Below are positions 32,336 to 45,181 of a stretch of DNA of 64,000 nucleotides, piece by piece. The stretch comes from Paraspadella gotoi. Its lineage: Eukaryota > Chaetognatha. The stretch is taken from NCBI GenBank assembly GCA_051294375.1, contig CM119265.1, positions 2,270,311 through 2,334,310 on the forward strand, read 5' to 3'. A program made the position numbers and the translations under genes. A model generated the notes under the pieces. The model did no database searches. It was not told the DNA's origin and saw nothing but the letters and a program-made list of their open reading frames with translations. How positions within the stretch are numbered: position 1 is the first letter of the stretch; the number at the start of each line of letters is the position of its first letter.

Positions 32336-32524
32336 AGATCCGAAAGTCTTCCGTTGAACCATTCAGAAATCCCGGGGAAAGCGAAGAATAGCAAGAAGGC
32401 GTATTATAAAACGCCGAGAGTAAAGCAATACAGCTTCATGGAAATCGTCAATAGTCGCTCGAAGTCGACGTGGGAGAAGAATGGACCAAAAAGTATTATT
32501 TTCATATTTTTAATTATGGATTGA

Positions 32525-32900
32525 GTTGGTCGAACGATTACCTTGATATTTTTAGTCTTGTTATCTTTTTATTTGTTTTCTTTCGTTCATATGAAATATG
32601 TTAGTAGAATAATTAATGAATTCTTCAGGGAGCAAGATAGTAATTTAAATTTAGCTTCAAAAAGATAATAGTAAAAATTATATATATGACATTGAAAATA
32701 ATCCAGTAGTAAAAGTTAGAAAATTACAAGTTGAATGACTTCGTAATATGAGTTAAATCGTAAAAAAAAAAAATAAAAATAAAAAAAAAATAAAAAAAGC
32801 AGTAAAACTGGTTGAACGTATTGTCTCGGCTCTCGAGTTGTTATCAAGCAGGCCAAAATAAAAAAACAGCATAACGTAAAGTGACCGGGGAATTCCGCTC
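32525..32900. other. No feature seen
   Basis: AT-rich sequence with an A-rich low-complexity stretch at 32760-32800. Confidence 0.4.
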
Positions 32901-32904
32901 GATC

Positions 32905-33660
32905 GAGGTACAAAATGACGTCACGATCGAATGCGAAGGTTTCGCTCTTTTCTTCGTCATTCGATCTCAGAACGACGACGACGAATGACGACGACGACGT
33001 GACGACGACGACGACGACGACAACGACGACGCACCGACGACGACGACGATGGCAAAACAACCTTTCGGCAATGGAAACGTATATAGACATAAAATAGAGG
33101 ATCGGGACAGCTTCGTCACAGGTTGCGTAAGATGACGGCAATTGCTATTATGAGCATCAGCACGGCGACGTCGCACCGCCTTTCTTCACGCCAGTCTGCA
33201 CTGGAGAAGCGAATATAAGCGTGCAATACTTGAGCGTCGCGCTTTGTAGCGTGGCACTACTTGGCAGTATGTCGCGCTGCCTTAGCGCGGGCTATTCCGT
33301 CGGCTCGCGCGGCCGTCGAATTGCGTCTCCGTGATACAAGTAGTAAGGGCTGCGCGTTCGTTTAACGGCCGCGTACAGTCGGTCTTCCGTTCCGCCCAAG
33401 CTCCGACGATGACCACGACTACACTCGACGTGCACTGACGTAGACACTCACGTGACACTGCGACGTCGACACTCCGACCGTGACAGCTGCTGGTATCATC
33501 TTCATCCGACGGATGCATATCAAGACGAACTGGTCTCGTATAATCTGTTTAGACATGTAGAAAGTGTAAGCACCATTTGGTCAATACACGCTTACGTCCC
33601 GACCAGAATACGCGAATCCGCTGAAATGGCGATCTGGGCGACGGAAAAGTGAGATTAGAA
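32905..33660. other. CpG-rich block with (ACG)n array
   Basis: An ACG array spans about 32972-33050. Just upstream is a perfect cAMP-response-type palindrome TGACGTCA (32916-32923). The sequence to 33660 is CpG-rich with many CGAC and GCGC motifs, unlike the AT-rich flanks. It could be a promoter region or an old GC-rich transposon. No exon is convincing. Confidence 0.35.
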
Positions 33661-34096
33661 ATTTACCGCGCAAGCATGGAGTTTACAGCGACTCAAATTT
33701 GTCAGATCTGTGAAACCCAGTGAATTATGTTGAAAAGCAATGATATTCAAGAGATTAATCCCCAAGAATTATGAAAAACGAGAAAAGAGTAAAGTAAATA
33801 AGAAAAGAAAAGAGGAATAGGAACCAGAGAAAGCAATAAGAAAAAGAAACACATGAAAAAGAAAAGACACTAGAAGGAACAGAAAAAAATAACAGATAGA
33901 AGATAATAGAACTCTAAAAGGTATCAACTAAGTGGAATCGAATAACTAATGAAACCACCCCAAGAAAAAAACTTGTGGGTGACCACCCAAGAAAAGAATA
34001 AAAGCGCAAAGGCTGATACATTGTTAAAGGTTAAGATTACACTTAGGCCGCCACGTTGTCCGCCTTAGCGTTCCTGAGTTCCCTCACAGAGCCGAA
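33661..34096. other. A-rich sequence, no gene seen
   Basis: Purine-rich plus strand with AAAAGAAAAG-type runs, nothing recognisable. Confidence 0.4.
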
Positions 34097-34240
34097 ATGC
34101 ACACAATCCTAGCGATAGAAGAGAAACGAAATGATGAAGTAGAGATGATCGAGAGATTAGAAAGTGACGCAAAGAAACTCGTAGAGATCGACAAACATCA
34201 TGTAGAGATTGATCGCTCAGATCAATACCAATCAAATTGA
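34097..34240 (+). CDS. Small open frame, unrecognised
   Basis: A 47-codon frame from ATG 34097 to TGA 34238-34240, preceded by an acceptor-like TTCCCTCACAG. It is acidic/basic and helical (for example EVEMIERLESDAKKLVEI), suggesting a short coiled coil. No family is recognised and no further exons were found. It may be a fragment of a transposon protein. Confidence 0.25.
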   Translation: MHTILAIEEKRNDEVEMIERLESDAKKLVEIDKHHVEIDRSDQYQSN

Positions 34241-35310
34241 ATTAGAATACATATCGATCTCGGATTCCCGATTTCCACGCAAATAGGAGAGAGATTCCCA
34301 CTGCTGGAGAGAAAAGTAATCTGGAATGTCGAAGTCGAAGCGTGGACCGGTGGTGGATGAATGAGAACCCGTGGTGGGCGATAGACTTGACAAAGGACAA
34401 CATGCCCGCCAGGGAGAATGAATATAGAAAGAGCCCAGCAGCATACTTAGAGTGAAGAGAAAGTGAAGGAAGAGGAAGGCGGGTGGGTAAGGCTGAAGGG
34501 GGCAGGGGATAATCAGATAAGACAAAACTCTCTTATTTTCTTTTTATTTCTTCCGCGGATGGTGTAATTAGAACGTTGATTTGCACCTCGGCTACTCCCT
34601 CTATATCGCACCGAAAAAACAATCAAGCAGTCCGGCAACGTGTCCAGGCTCGTCCGCCTCGACATCCAAGGCCGCAGCACTTTGCCATGTCCTCACAGGC
34701 GCCCTTAATCCGTTCCACCCGTCTCTGCTTCTCAGGCTTAGCGCAAACTGGCGAAAAGAAGAAAATTATGGTTGTAAGATTTTTACGGACGCGGACTTCT
34801 TTGTTGTCATGAAGAATATGGGAGGCAGGAAACACCAATTGTCGTTACGTGAATATAATAAACCGCCATTTTGGATGGTTTGAAAGAATAACAAAAACAA
34901 CGAACGAACAGATTTCCAACGACGACAACCAACGACAACGACGACAATGGACGACTCCCTCGGCCGAAAAACCATCATTAACTCCAAAGTTAGGGTTTTT
35001 CGTTGGGCGACTAAAAGTCATTGACTTTAACATGACGCAGAATTTTTTATTTCTGATGTTTTACATTTTTTTGTTAGATAATCGAATAATTTTTTCGCAT
35101 TACTATCATTAACCTGCGTGAATATTTGTAAATATAAAACAAGATCAATTCTGGTCACTCATGTTTCTAAACCTGGACTAAGTATTGATAATGAAATCTA
35201 ACATTTACAAATTTAAATCTATACTTCAAAAGGATAAAAAAAACGGAATTCACAATGGGTTTGCGCCGCAGTGACTTTATTTTACAGTATTTCCCTTTAT
35301 CAAATCCGTT
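34241..35310. other. No recognisable gene
   Basis: Overlapping open frames at 34232-34525 (minus) and 34576-34883 (plus) lack any recognised motif. AT-rich from 34990 on. Confidence 0.4.
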
Positions 35311-35319
35311 TTATTCCTT

Positions 35320-35530
35320 ATAGTTTTAAGAATCCTGAAGGCGGCGCTAAGCATCTCTTAGCAATTGAGTTTCTTGTCTTAAAAAAATGAGCAACCAAAT
35401 AGCGCAAAAATAATATATGCATTTTAACGTAAGTGGGACAACCGACGACACGACATAAACCGACCCGTACCCAACCGGACCGACCGACAGGCTTTACCAA
35501 AGTGACTGATAGAGTACTCGCCGACCAACT
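35320..35530 (-). mobile_element. Dispersed repeat, family R (copy 3)
   Basis: Reverse complement matches 19925-20030 in order: CCCACTTACGTTAAAA, GTTGCTCATTT, GCGCCGCCTTCAGGA and AAAACTATAA. A CGACCGACAGG stretch next to it corresponds to the GTCGGTCTGTC array of copy 2. Confidence 0.65.
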
Positions 35531-35641
35531 AAAAAACCTTTTCTGCTTAACGACTCTGTACTAAATTAATTGTCTTCACTCTTCCTATTACCGGACAGAC
35601 TTACCGACATTCTTTCAAGTATCGAGCCGGATGTCAGTTCG

Positions 35642-35667
35642 CGACGACGACGACGACGACGACGACA
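35642..35667. repeat. (CGA)n array
   Basis: About nine CGA/ACG triplets. Confidence 0.85.
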
Positions 35668-35879
35668 AGAATTAAATTCACAATCGTTTCTTGGTAAAAC
35701 ATTCAACAACGGGAAACGAATCAAAGAATAGTTTTGTTTTATACAAACTTAATGTATAAAAATCAAAGTTAAAAACAAAAAGTATTCAAGAATCTTTGTT
35801 GTCTTGTTTTTGATTTTTGTTCGTACAGACTTCCCTCTCGACGCCAGAGTTTTAATTCAAAATCCGATCTAGTTGTGGT

Positions 35880-37720
35880 TTGTTAATTTTGTTGTTGTCT
35901 TTCGCTATCGATTGTGATCGTCGGACGAATATCCAGAATCAATGAACTTTTTGAGACGTTCACCGGTGAAGACGAAACGGAGCGACCAGATTTGACCACG
36001 ACCACAAGACCGAAACAGAGGGAGACTGGCAGGAGAGGGTAGAGCAGCATCACAACAACTCGCGACACCCACTACCAGTACGCACGACACCACGGAAACA
36101 AGCAACGAACCGACCGATAACACGAGACGAGACAAACGACCACGGACGACACGCACCCGCCACGAACACGAGCCACAACCGAACCCGGCTAAACACATCG
36201 AACCACAATGGATCTACGAGGACCACCGACCGAATATGGAGGCACCCACATTGCGGACCCGACGACAATGACGATTTAAAAAAAATAAAGGATTTGAGCA
36301 ACAATTTGACGGTTACGACCCACAACTCGCCACGACCACAACGAGGATCAACTTCACTACAACCCAAAGGGCACCAAGAGAGAACGACTACAATACGACC
36401 ACAATATGGACTCGCCGAACAAGACCACCATAAATTTGAAGAACGACCACCGAAATTGACCGACGAACTCTTTCAACAATTATCTGATCGCCGACACCAC
36501 ATTTTAAACCATGGTCTTGACGGAACTGTCGCCCAATGACAATCTCGACGTAACAGAGAGATTGGTTACTGGGTATATATATATTACATTAGGCAAATGT
36601 GCCTGAATGATAGCCCAACGTAACCAGGTCACATGAAAACTTTAGCCAACAGCGGTGCACAAGACTAAGATGTGACATGAAAGCGGGAACTGAGGATACT
36701 CTCCAGAGTTGGCGACATGCAGGAAAAGGGATCCGAGATTCGAATGTGTATTTAATCAATTGATGTTTAATTTGACAGAGACTTAATTTCATTGAGTTTT
36801 GTGCACAGAGTTAATGTATTGGCTACAATTATTTATCGAGTTATAAAGTAATTGGAAAAAACTGAAACAAGACCACAAAGTTTTTGATATCTGAGGTGTA
36901 TAAGTTTCAAACATGTACTCTAAGCAAAATTGGCAACGAACAAACACCAAGACGGACTGCTTGAACAACGACCATCACACATCTACAATGATCAAACAAG
37001 TCCAGGAATCCACAAAGTAACAACACGAAGGTCAGTTGAAAATCACTTAGTTAGTAACACAAAGGTTTGGGATAGATGACGCCATTCAGTGGAACAGGAG
37101 ATAGAAAGAACACAAGAAAACAGGATATCTCAGTTATCTCAGTTTAATACTCGACACGTGGCCACAATGACTCTCTACACCTCCATATTTTCGAATCATA
37201 TACATATAGTTCAAAACCAGGCGGCACCGATCCCCAACGATTGAACATAGCATAGACCTTAACAACAACGGGCAGGGAACCAAAAGAGTTGAGCCATCGC
37301 GTATCTATCAAATTTGAGCCAATCAGATGGGCCCAAACCTCTACCAGTAGAAAACAAGGCACGCGAACAACTAAACGCCACACTCCGACTCAGCGGACTA
37401 AACAGATAAGTCCGGAATGTGTAAATGAGGGAGGCGCAAAAACCATCTAATAATTAGGATATGGGGAGCGGAACGAGCCACACTAGGGAGACTGTAAACT
37501 CTCCACGGGCAAAATATGCCCAAGGCTCGGCAACAAGGGCAGAATGGACCCAGTAAATACGTGAAAAGTGGAGCGATGTTCATTCTGCTTCGGCGGGACG
37601 TTGACTTGACGGCTCCGCATTAACCAAGGACCATCTGTCTACTTAGGGTACAGATCAAAAAGTTACGCACGGATTACTTCTGCGCTAACCTTGCCTCGAG
37701 TAAAGATACGAGAGGAGGAA
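35880..37720. other. Degenerate CGACCAC-rich sequence, no gene seen
   Basis: Drifting CGACCAC/ACGACCACAA units dominate 35930-36530; the minus-strand Val/Ser/Arg-rich frames there are shadows. From 36550 to 37720 nothing is recognised. Confidence 0.45.
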
Positions 37721-38930
37721 GAATGACGAAAGAACAGAAAAATTGCCCTCATAATTTTTCCCTCGATCAGTTCTTTTCCTCTGTTCTCTTCATTCTTCTA
37801 CTCTTCTTCCCTTTTCCTCTCTCCAGTTTCTTCTTTTCGTTTTATTTTTCTCAGCTACGCCTCCTTAACTATCATTCTTTTTGTCCCTTCTTTCTTTTCC
37901 CATTATATATGCTACCTCCTTTTCGAACTTTTGTCTTAGTTCCCCTGTGGCCAATTTTTATCTTAATTGCCTTTAATTCGTAATTTCTATCATTCAAAGC
38001 ATGAATGAAACCCCGGAAACAGAAGTCTGGACACATATCAAACCGTTTCGCCTTCGTTTTGATCACCTCTCGCTCCATGCATATACCATTTTTTCCTCAC
38101 TTTCTAGCCGCTTCTTCTCGAAATCTCTACTTCTTCTTTATTGCTCGACGCGATACAACAACAAACCCTCTACATCAAACAAACCAAATAGCGAAAATAA
38201 AGATGCCTCAGTTCTTGTTCCACGATCGCAAGATGACATCTCCGTCCTCTAGGCCCTCTTTTTCTACGCTCCTCTTTTGCTCTCTCTCATGACTCTACCG
38301 CTCCCTCTCCTGCTCATCTCTCTCTCTTCTCTCTCTCTTATCTCTCTTCTCTCTTCTCTCTCTCCTTCTCTCTCTGGCTCAGCTACTCGCTACTACGTGG
38401 CTATCTCTCTCAAAAGGATCTTCTTTATTTTCCCCTTAACCCTCTCGTAACCCTCCCCTGTTCCTCGGTCGCACGCGCGTTGCGCAGTTTTAGTAAGGGG
38501 GCTCTAACTCGTTCTCATATACTTCAATCGATCTCTTATAACTCAATACCTCGTCTCCCTTCTCTGTTATTCTGTCTCCAAAAACTGCGATTGCTATTTT
38601 GAGGGGTGAATGACCGAGTTCCTGCGTTTATGCCTCTCTTCGCGACATCTCACCAGTTCCGTTACGGGTTTTCGTTTTCAAGATTCCAGCCTGAGATTCG
38701 AATACACCCGTGCTCTTTGAAACAGTTTCGCCCTTGCTTGGAGCTGCTCGTCGTTCGTGCTCTTCTCTCTCTCTTCTTCTCTCTCTCATCTCTCTCTTCT
38801 CTCTCCCTTCTCTCTCTCTTCTCTTTCTCTAGCCATTCATCAAACCGGAAAGGCAGCTTGGCTTCTCTGCCCTTCGTTGACTTTGACCTACGACTCGGTG
38901 TCACCTAACCTTATTTTACACCTATAGGTC
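37721..38930. repeat. Pyrimidine-rich region with CT arrays
   Basis: CT arrays at about 38285-38390 and 38760-38832 in a broadly T/C-rich plus strand. Open frames are Leu/Ser/Phe-rich and compositional. Confidence 0.6.
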
Positions 38931-39104
38931 ACCAAGTGGCATCAAACATGTAAGGCGCATCAACTCAACAGTTTGATTACCAATTGCAAAGGCTGGTTTA
39001 GCATTGAGCCCAATTCTTTGTCGTCGTTTAGCTTTATGAAATGGTACAACCAATATTCAAAAGATATCTGATACTTCATTTAACTAAAATAAGCTTTATC
39101 CTTG

Positions 39105-39245
39105 CCCCTGGATTTCTTGGACAGGCTTTGGTGGTTTCGTTTTCGATGGCCCTCCATCACTCTTACAAGATAATGAACCATAGCAGGTCCCTGCAAGCTT
39201 TCAATCAAGACTCTCTCACCGTTCCGTGGTTGATTTTCACTCTGT
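39105..39245 (+). mobile_element. Dispersed repeat, family C (copy 2)
   Basis: Contains TGGACAGGCTTTGGTGGTTT, CCTCCATCACTCTTACAAGA and CTGCAAGCTTTCAATCAAGA in the order seen in copy 1 reversed. Confidence 0.7.
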
Positions 39246-39739
39246 TTCAGTACATCTTTATGATAAACTCGGTTCTGGTGTTACTTACATCTTTCTTATC
39301 AATGAGTCGTTAGTTGCGGATAATTTATTTTTCTACGTATATGGCTCATGCTCTGTTTGTATGTAAATTCAATGACTACTTTCTCCTTAAGTATTTAATT
39401 TGATCTGGGATTATTCATACTTATAATTGGATATTATATCTCTCAGATTCATAAAAGCATCGAAATAATAAATTATCAGAAACCAAATCGAATATGATCA
39501 TTAGGCGTTTTCCTCTCTCGACAACAATAAAAAAAAAAATTTTAAATAAGGGAGACAGAAGGTCTGGATCATCATGGACAGAATTCTTTATGAAATATCT
39601 TGGTTACCACTGTCCCATACACCTCACATGGACAATCAATTATCCATTCATTTATTAGAAATAAGCTATTTCGTTGCACCTGTGGACACGTGATTAGGCC
39701 CTATATTTGCGGACTCACGCACGTTCCTATGCGCCCTGG

Positions 39740-39870
39740 TTTAAGGCCTCCATGGCACTCTTACAAAATGGACATGAACTATAGCAGGTCCCTCGCAAGC
39801 TCTTCAATCTCGGCAGGACTCTCTCACAGTCTGTCGTTTTTTATTCATCCCAGGGTACCTGGCTTCCCCT
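39740..39870 (+). mobile_element. Dispersed repeat, family C (copy 3)
   Basis: Contains CCTCCATGGCACTCTTACAA, ATAGCAGGTCCCTCGCAAGC and GGGTACCTGGCTTCC. It is only 500 bases from copy 2 in the same orientation, with several one-base differences. Confidence 0.65.
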
Positions 39871-40550
39871 AAATCAATTTGAGAGGTGTTAATAATCACA
39901 ATCCTTAAGAAGAAGAGGGTTTCAATTGTACGTCATAGGAAAAAGACCACCTCCATTAGGTATTCATAGACTCGCCGAGGGTCAATACTACTCGTCATGT
40001 ATCCTCCGCACTAAGCGTGGAGATTAATTCGCACACTCACAAAAAAACGGTACAAGGAGCTGAATTTTATGAAATTGGTACCTATTGTATTCCTCAACTC
40101 TCCAGACGCCGGTCGATTGGTAGTACTTCGTTGTAAATTCTGCGTGCTGTTGCATTTGTAGAAAGTTTAAAAACAAAAATTTCGTTGTAAGAGGTTACAC
40201 AAGGAGGGAGGATATAAGAATTACATTGTGAGCCCTGCGATTTCTAAAGGTCTTGAATCAACCGAAAAAAGATTAAAATTAAATTGGCTCTCTGGTTGGA
40301 AATACATAGCTAAGGTACAAGCTGATCAAGCTTGACCGAACTTACCTCAAAGGCGTGAACCTAATATATATTAGTGTTGGTTTATACAAAGATTGTAATT
40401 TGACACGTAGAAAACGTATCTCATCGGCAGTGCGTCTCTCGTCTCATTTGTCTCTCGTCTCTCTCCTTCTCGACTGCATACTTTAAACAAAGGTCTTTCT
40501 CGGGAACTTCTACTTTTTAATCTCATCTATACATGCGACATCGCTCTCGG

Positions 40551-40587
<37 letters not shown>

Positions 40588-41170
40588 AACTCTGTCCCAA
40601 CCCTCCACCCCCCGATTGAAAAAAAAAATATCATAATCAAGTGCTCGGAGAAACGGAGAAACTTTATGTCGTCCGAGTACTTTCTTCCCTTATCATAAGC
40701 AACCGGCGGAGGAGCTGGTTCCGCGATCGGTTAATGAGACTTTCCGGTCGACCTCTGATACTGGTCTCGCGGACTTTTCGCAACCTCGTACATTCTGGCT
40801 AATTGTTTGTCCCGTCTTTTCGTTTAATGGATGTCAGGACGGAGGAGACGAGCAAGACAAACCACGTCGCCGAGATAAGGCTGTTTGCGTTAGATAGATA
40901 ATTTAACGGGGAGAGAACGTTTCGATCAAATCAGTTTTCGAACTGATTCTTTTCTCACGTCCTTCTGGTACTTGTCTCTTCCTCTATTAACGGCATTGGA
41001 AACATTTATAATGAGACGAGTTAAACTTGAAGGGATAAAAAATATTAAAACATGGCTGCACATTTCTCATGAAATACGATGCGGTAAAAGTTTTGAATTT
41101 GGACCGTGCTTGGGAAGAAATACAAATAAGTGTAATTGATTAGAGAAAGTGGTTTTTAGTTTTCCCGCGC
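39871..41170. other. No recognisable gene
   Basis: Apart from a CT array at about 40550-40590, ordinary sequence with no exon I can support. Confidence 0.4.
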
Positions 41171-41589
41171 GATGAAATTGGTACAAACCAACTACCAACT
41201 TAAAATATTATTTCCATTTCTCCATCGGTCTCACAGCATAAACTATACTATACTAACTTGCTCTTCTCTCTCTCTCTCTTGCTCGTCTATGGCTCCTCTT
41301 GCTCTTCTGCTGTTTCTCATAACTCGTCGTCCTCCATCCATCCTCTTTACGCTCATCCTCTCTGCTGCGCCATTACATTGTACCTCTCACTCAGGTACTG
41401 GTCCCCTTGCTACTATTGCTTTTCAATATCAGGCCACCCTCTCCTCACTAGGTCTCTCGACTTATTTCTCCACCTCCTTTACAGTGGTGGAGAATAAATT
41501 AAACAGCCGTAAAAGGCGGCCAGAATCTCTGCTTCCGTTGAACAAAACAGACGTCATTAATGAGTTGCTACTAGGATATCGGAGGGCTG

Positions 41590-42660
41590 TCGGATCTAGA
41601 GAAGACTAGGATCGCAGGATGGATCAAAGAGAAGAGGGAAATAGGAATATCGGGGCGTCGAAAGAACGGAGGAAAAAAGGAGAAAAGCGGAATCGAACGG
41701 AGGGAATAGGGGGGGAAAAAGATAAAGAAAAGCGGAGATCCGAATGGAGGAAAAAGGAAAAGTGGTAGATCGAACGGTAAATGTGTGAATAAAGGACAAA
41801 AAGAAAGAAAATAATAATGACGACGTGCAGAACAGGTCGACGAATGGCATGTGAGCATATAAAAAGGAACGAAAGCGGAGATATCAAGAACGGAGGCGTA
41901 ACAAAAAAAAAAGAAAGCGGAAACGAAGAAAGATCGAAACGCGACCAGGTGACAAAGTATGGATCAAACATTGCAGATGATTAAAATTTCTTCCGCGAGG
42001 ACCGTGACAAAAATTTTACGAAACGGTGAGGACATCTCGAAAATTTGATTAACTAAGGAGAAACAGAAACGTCTTTATGTGATTTGTGTTTAAATAAAAG
42101 GTCGACGGAAAAAAAATAGCAGTAAAAGACAAAAGAAAAAAATCCATCGATACGAAGCAGTGAAATGAATAAATAGAAAAAAAAATGAAGCGCGAGAAAT
42201 GTAGAGGGGGAGAATTCGAAAAGAAAAAAAAAGCGAAAGCGGAGATGCGGTTATGGATGGCGACAGGAAGATTACTAGATGAGAAAATCCAGGCGGTGAG
42301 ATCCAATATCGGTAGGATAAAAGAAAAGAAAATCGGGATCGAGAGAAAGAATAGAGAGAGTATACTAAGGAAAAGAAAAGTGATTGGAGTCGAAATAGAG
42401 GATTACGATAGAAAATGAAAAAGAGTATTGCTGAGAAAGTGGGCGAAACATGCCAAAACAAAGGAAAAAAAGACAAGAAAAGCGGAAGTATGCAATGGAG
42501 GAAGGAAGAAAAGAGGAGATCCAAACTGAGGGGAAAAAAAAGATATCATGAGAAATGCGTAACAGGAGAATTCGAAACACGTGGGGATAAAGAAAAGAAT
42601 AATAAACGATGCGAAAACCGGGGGAATAAAAGAAAAAAAAAATTGAGATAATCGAATAAA
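41590..42660. repeat. 1-kb purine-rich tract, weakly tandem
   Basis: The plus strand is very A/G-rich, with recurring pieces such as AAAAGCGGAGATCCGAATGG and AAAGCGGAATCGAACGG, suggesting an old tandem array of a ~50-base A/G-rich unit. The Phe/Ser/Leu-rich minus-strand frames (41571-42580) are shadows. Confidence 0.5.
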
Positions 42661-43580
42661 AATTTTTTAATAATTTACTAGAGTTTCAAAAAAAAACCCA
42701 AGATTTTTAATATTTGCAAAAATATATTCGGCCATTTTCGTGTAGACACAAAACGATAGTGAACGAAGAAAGAAAAAAAAGACCTAATTAAAATCTAAAA
42801 GGATACACTCTTTCCTTATGCGCAGTTAGAGAGCAAAGCCCTGTGAGGAGAAGAGGAATATAAAGACCCTTAAGTTCATAAACTTGCTCGTGAAAAATGT
42901 GACGAATTATTGGGAATTCTCAGTCTCGAGCAGACGCACTCGAGACAGTTGTGATTGATTAAATAAAAGATAAAGGAAGACGAAAGTGGAAATATTTAAA
43001 AAGGGAAATGTAGTGCCCAGAGAGCGCGATCCGATTTCGGCAGACTCGAATGTATCTTCTGAAACATTTTCCCGCGTACTCGTTGTTACTAAACATTATA
43101 CATCAAAATTTTTTCTCAATTTATTTTTCACGCACGGTGTTTTTGGGAAATCTAGTGTTTCTTCCAATTAGGTTATTTACCGTTAAAATGTTAACCTTTA
43201 TTATTGTTTTTTTAAAGTTTTGTTTACTATTTTTATAAAAAAATTAGAGTTTTTATTTAACGTTCTGCTCAGTAATTCAGTTTTTTACGTACAAATGTTT
43301 CTTATGTTAGACAGTTTAATAAATATGGCGTGATTATTATTTGAACTTCAATGTTTCTTCTCCCTACTTATTTCATCAGTTAAGTATAATAATATGCATC
43401 TAGTATAAAAAATCTACACTTTTAAATTATTATCAAAACTAAAATTAAAGTAGTAACTTGTTTATAAGAATTATATCTCAAAGTATTTTTAGCCGATCTT
43501 ATCTTAATTCCCTCCTTTATAAATTTTATTCACTAATATATCTTTTGGGCGCAAATCGTAACAACATAGCAATTCAGTGA
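42661..43580. other. AT-rich sequence, no gene seen
   Basis: Nothing recognisable. Short frames at 42986-43238 have no motif. Confidence 0.4.
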
Positions 43581-43589
43581 ACGACAGCA

Positions 43590-44215
43590 GATTTCTGAAT
43601 ATGTGCATTCCTTGGTACTCTCTTTCCCAGCTTGAACCCTCCAGGCTCTTTCTCTCCTTTCTTTATTCTCATACTTTGTATCTCTTCATGTCCTCCCATT
43701 TTTCCTATTCTCTCTTTGCTCCTCCCTTTCTTTTCTTGCTTTTCTTGACCTTCAGGCGCTATATATCTTAATTTTTTTTATTTTACATTCGGATCTCTAT
43801 TTTATTATATCTCTGCCTGTTTCTTTCCTTATTTTGATTTCTTCCCCCTTTATTTTCCCCATTTCTTATTTTTTGCTTGTTCAACTTCCCTTTCTCCCTT
43901 TCGCTTCGTCCTCTTTCCTTTTTTTTTCACCTTCCTTTTCCATATCTCTTCCTTATCACGTCTACTCTATCTTCCTCTACTTTATGTTTCTCGTCGTTTA
44001 AAGTATCTTTCCATTCTCTTTTTCTTTCCTACTTCTCTCTCACAACTTTCCTTCTCCCTGTCTCATTTTTTATTTTGGTGGCTTTCCTGTTACGTCATCT
44101 TTCTTATATTTTCTTTCTCTTCCTTTCTTTTTTCACGTGGCTCGGTGACTCTTCTCCGATCTTCACGTTATTCCTTTTTTTACGATTTTCGTTTCACTCA
44201 CTTTCTTCCGACGCG
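43590..44215. repeat. Pyrimidine-rich tract
   Basis: A T/C-rich plus strand for over 600 bases, the strand mirror of 41590-42660. Open frames here are Phe/Leu/Ser-rich and compositional. Confidence 0.5.
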
Positions 44216-44916
44216 CGAAAAAAAAAAAAAAACAAAAAGAAAACCTCCGCGTATATAAAAAACCCAGGTTCTCTCGCCGGAAATCCGTAACAAAGATTGT
44301 TCTCTTTCTATTCCCTCACCCGGCCCCCCGGACTCTACCATGGTTTTACCTTCACCTATTTCCTTTCCTTCTCGCACATCGGCCCTTACCTTGACGCATC
44401 GTACCCACCCTCCAGTCCTCCACCCCTTCACCTTTTTGGCATCCTCGGAAACGAGTCATTCGCTCTTCCCTTAACTTTCTTCTTACCTCTCCATCCGTCC
44501 AGCGTTTTGCCTCCGTCAAACCAGCAGAGTAAGTGCCTTGCCTTATCACGTCCACCTCACGTCTCCTCACCTCTGACCTCAGGTTCACCCTCTCGCGCCC
44601 AAATCCCGCCCCCCGCCAAGCCGGATTCACGCTTCATGAAGATCGATCACACAGTCCGCCGATGTTTGATGTGGATTTTCAAAGTGGAAAAGGGTTTCGT
44701 GTTTGGCAACCGCGTTTCACCTGTTCACCGCCTCGCTTTTCTCGCGAATTTCCTTCGTCGGAATCACCCAGATTTTTTCTCAAGGATTCTTTATTTTATA
44801 CACAATCAACTAAAGTAAGCTAATTTACTAAACATAAATTATATTATCAAAAATCCCTGTACCTACCCTCGTTCCCCTTTTCGAAAATTGGTTATTTACA
44901 TTGATCACAGGTCCGT
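44216..44916. other. No recognisable gene
   Basis: A TATATAAAA-like stretch at about 44252 is the only promoter-like string and has no supported gene downstream. The 173-codon plus-strand frame at 44297-44818 has no recognised motif. Confidence 0.35.
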
Positions 44917-45181
44917 TCACGTAGCTTCCTCCATATAGTCTTCAATTCCACGCGTCCCAAAGATCAGGGAATCACTATTTCTCTCTTTTACCAGTACACT
45001 CTCCCGGGAACTCTCTCGCGCTGCGACGATGTACGAGCTTACAATCGTAATTCTCCCGCCATAAGTTTGTACAACGAAATCACAAACATGAGTCTCGACA
45101 TCTTGGATTTTTTTTTGTGACGCGTCTAGGACCCTCTCGAACAAACGATATAATCGCTTTGGTGCTTCCCTGCCCCTGAAA
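44917..45181 (-). CDS. Possible terminal exon, unrecognised
   Basis: On the minus strand an acceptor-like TATTTTCAG is followed by an open frame of about 85 codons to a TGA (44917-44919). Composition is mixed and protein-like (SQKKIQDVETHVCDFVVQT, SDSLIFGTRGIEDYMEEAT) and not repeat-derived. No family is recognised and no upstream exon was found. Confidence 0.25.

Noticed and set aside
32716-33141. 141-codon minus-strand frame with poly-Val
   Set aside because: Its core is an ACG triplet array and the flanks show no splice sites or similarity; the plus strand is equally open.
44245-44262. TATATAAAA as a core promoter
   Set aside because: No supported coding exon or transcript start follows, and such strings are frequent in AT-rich sequence.
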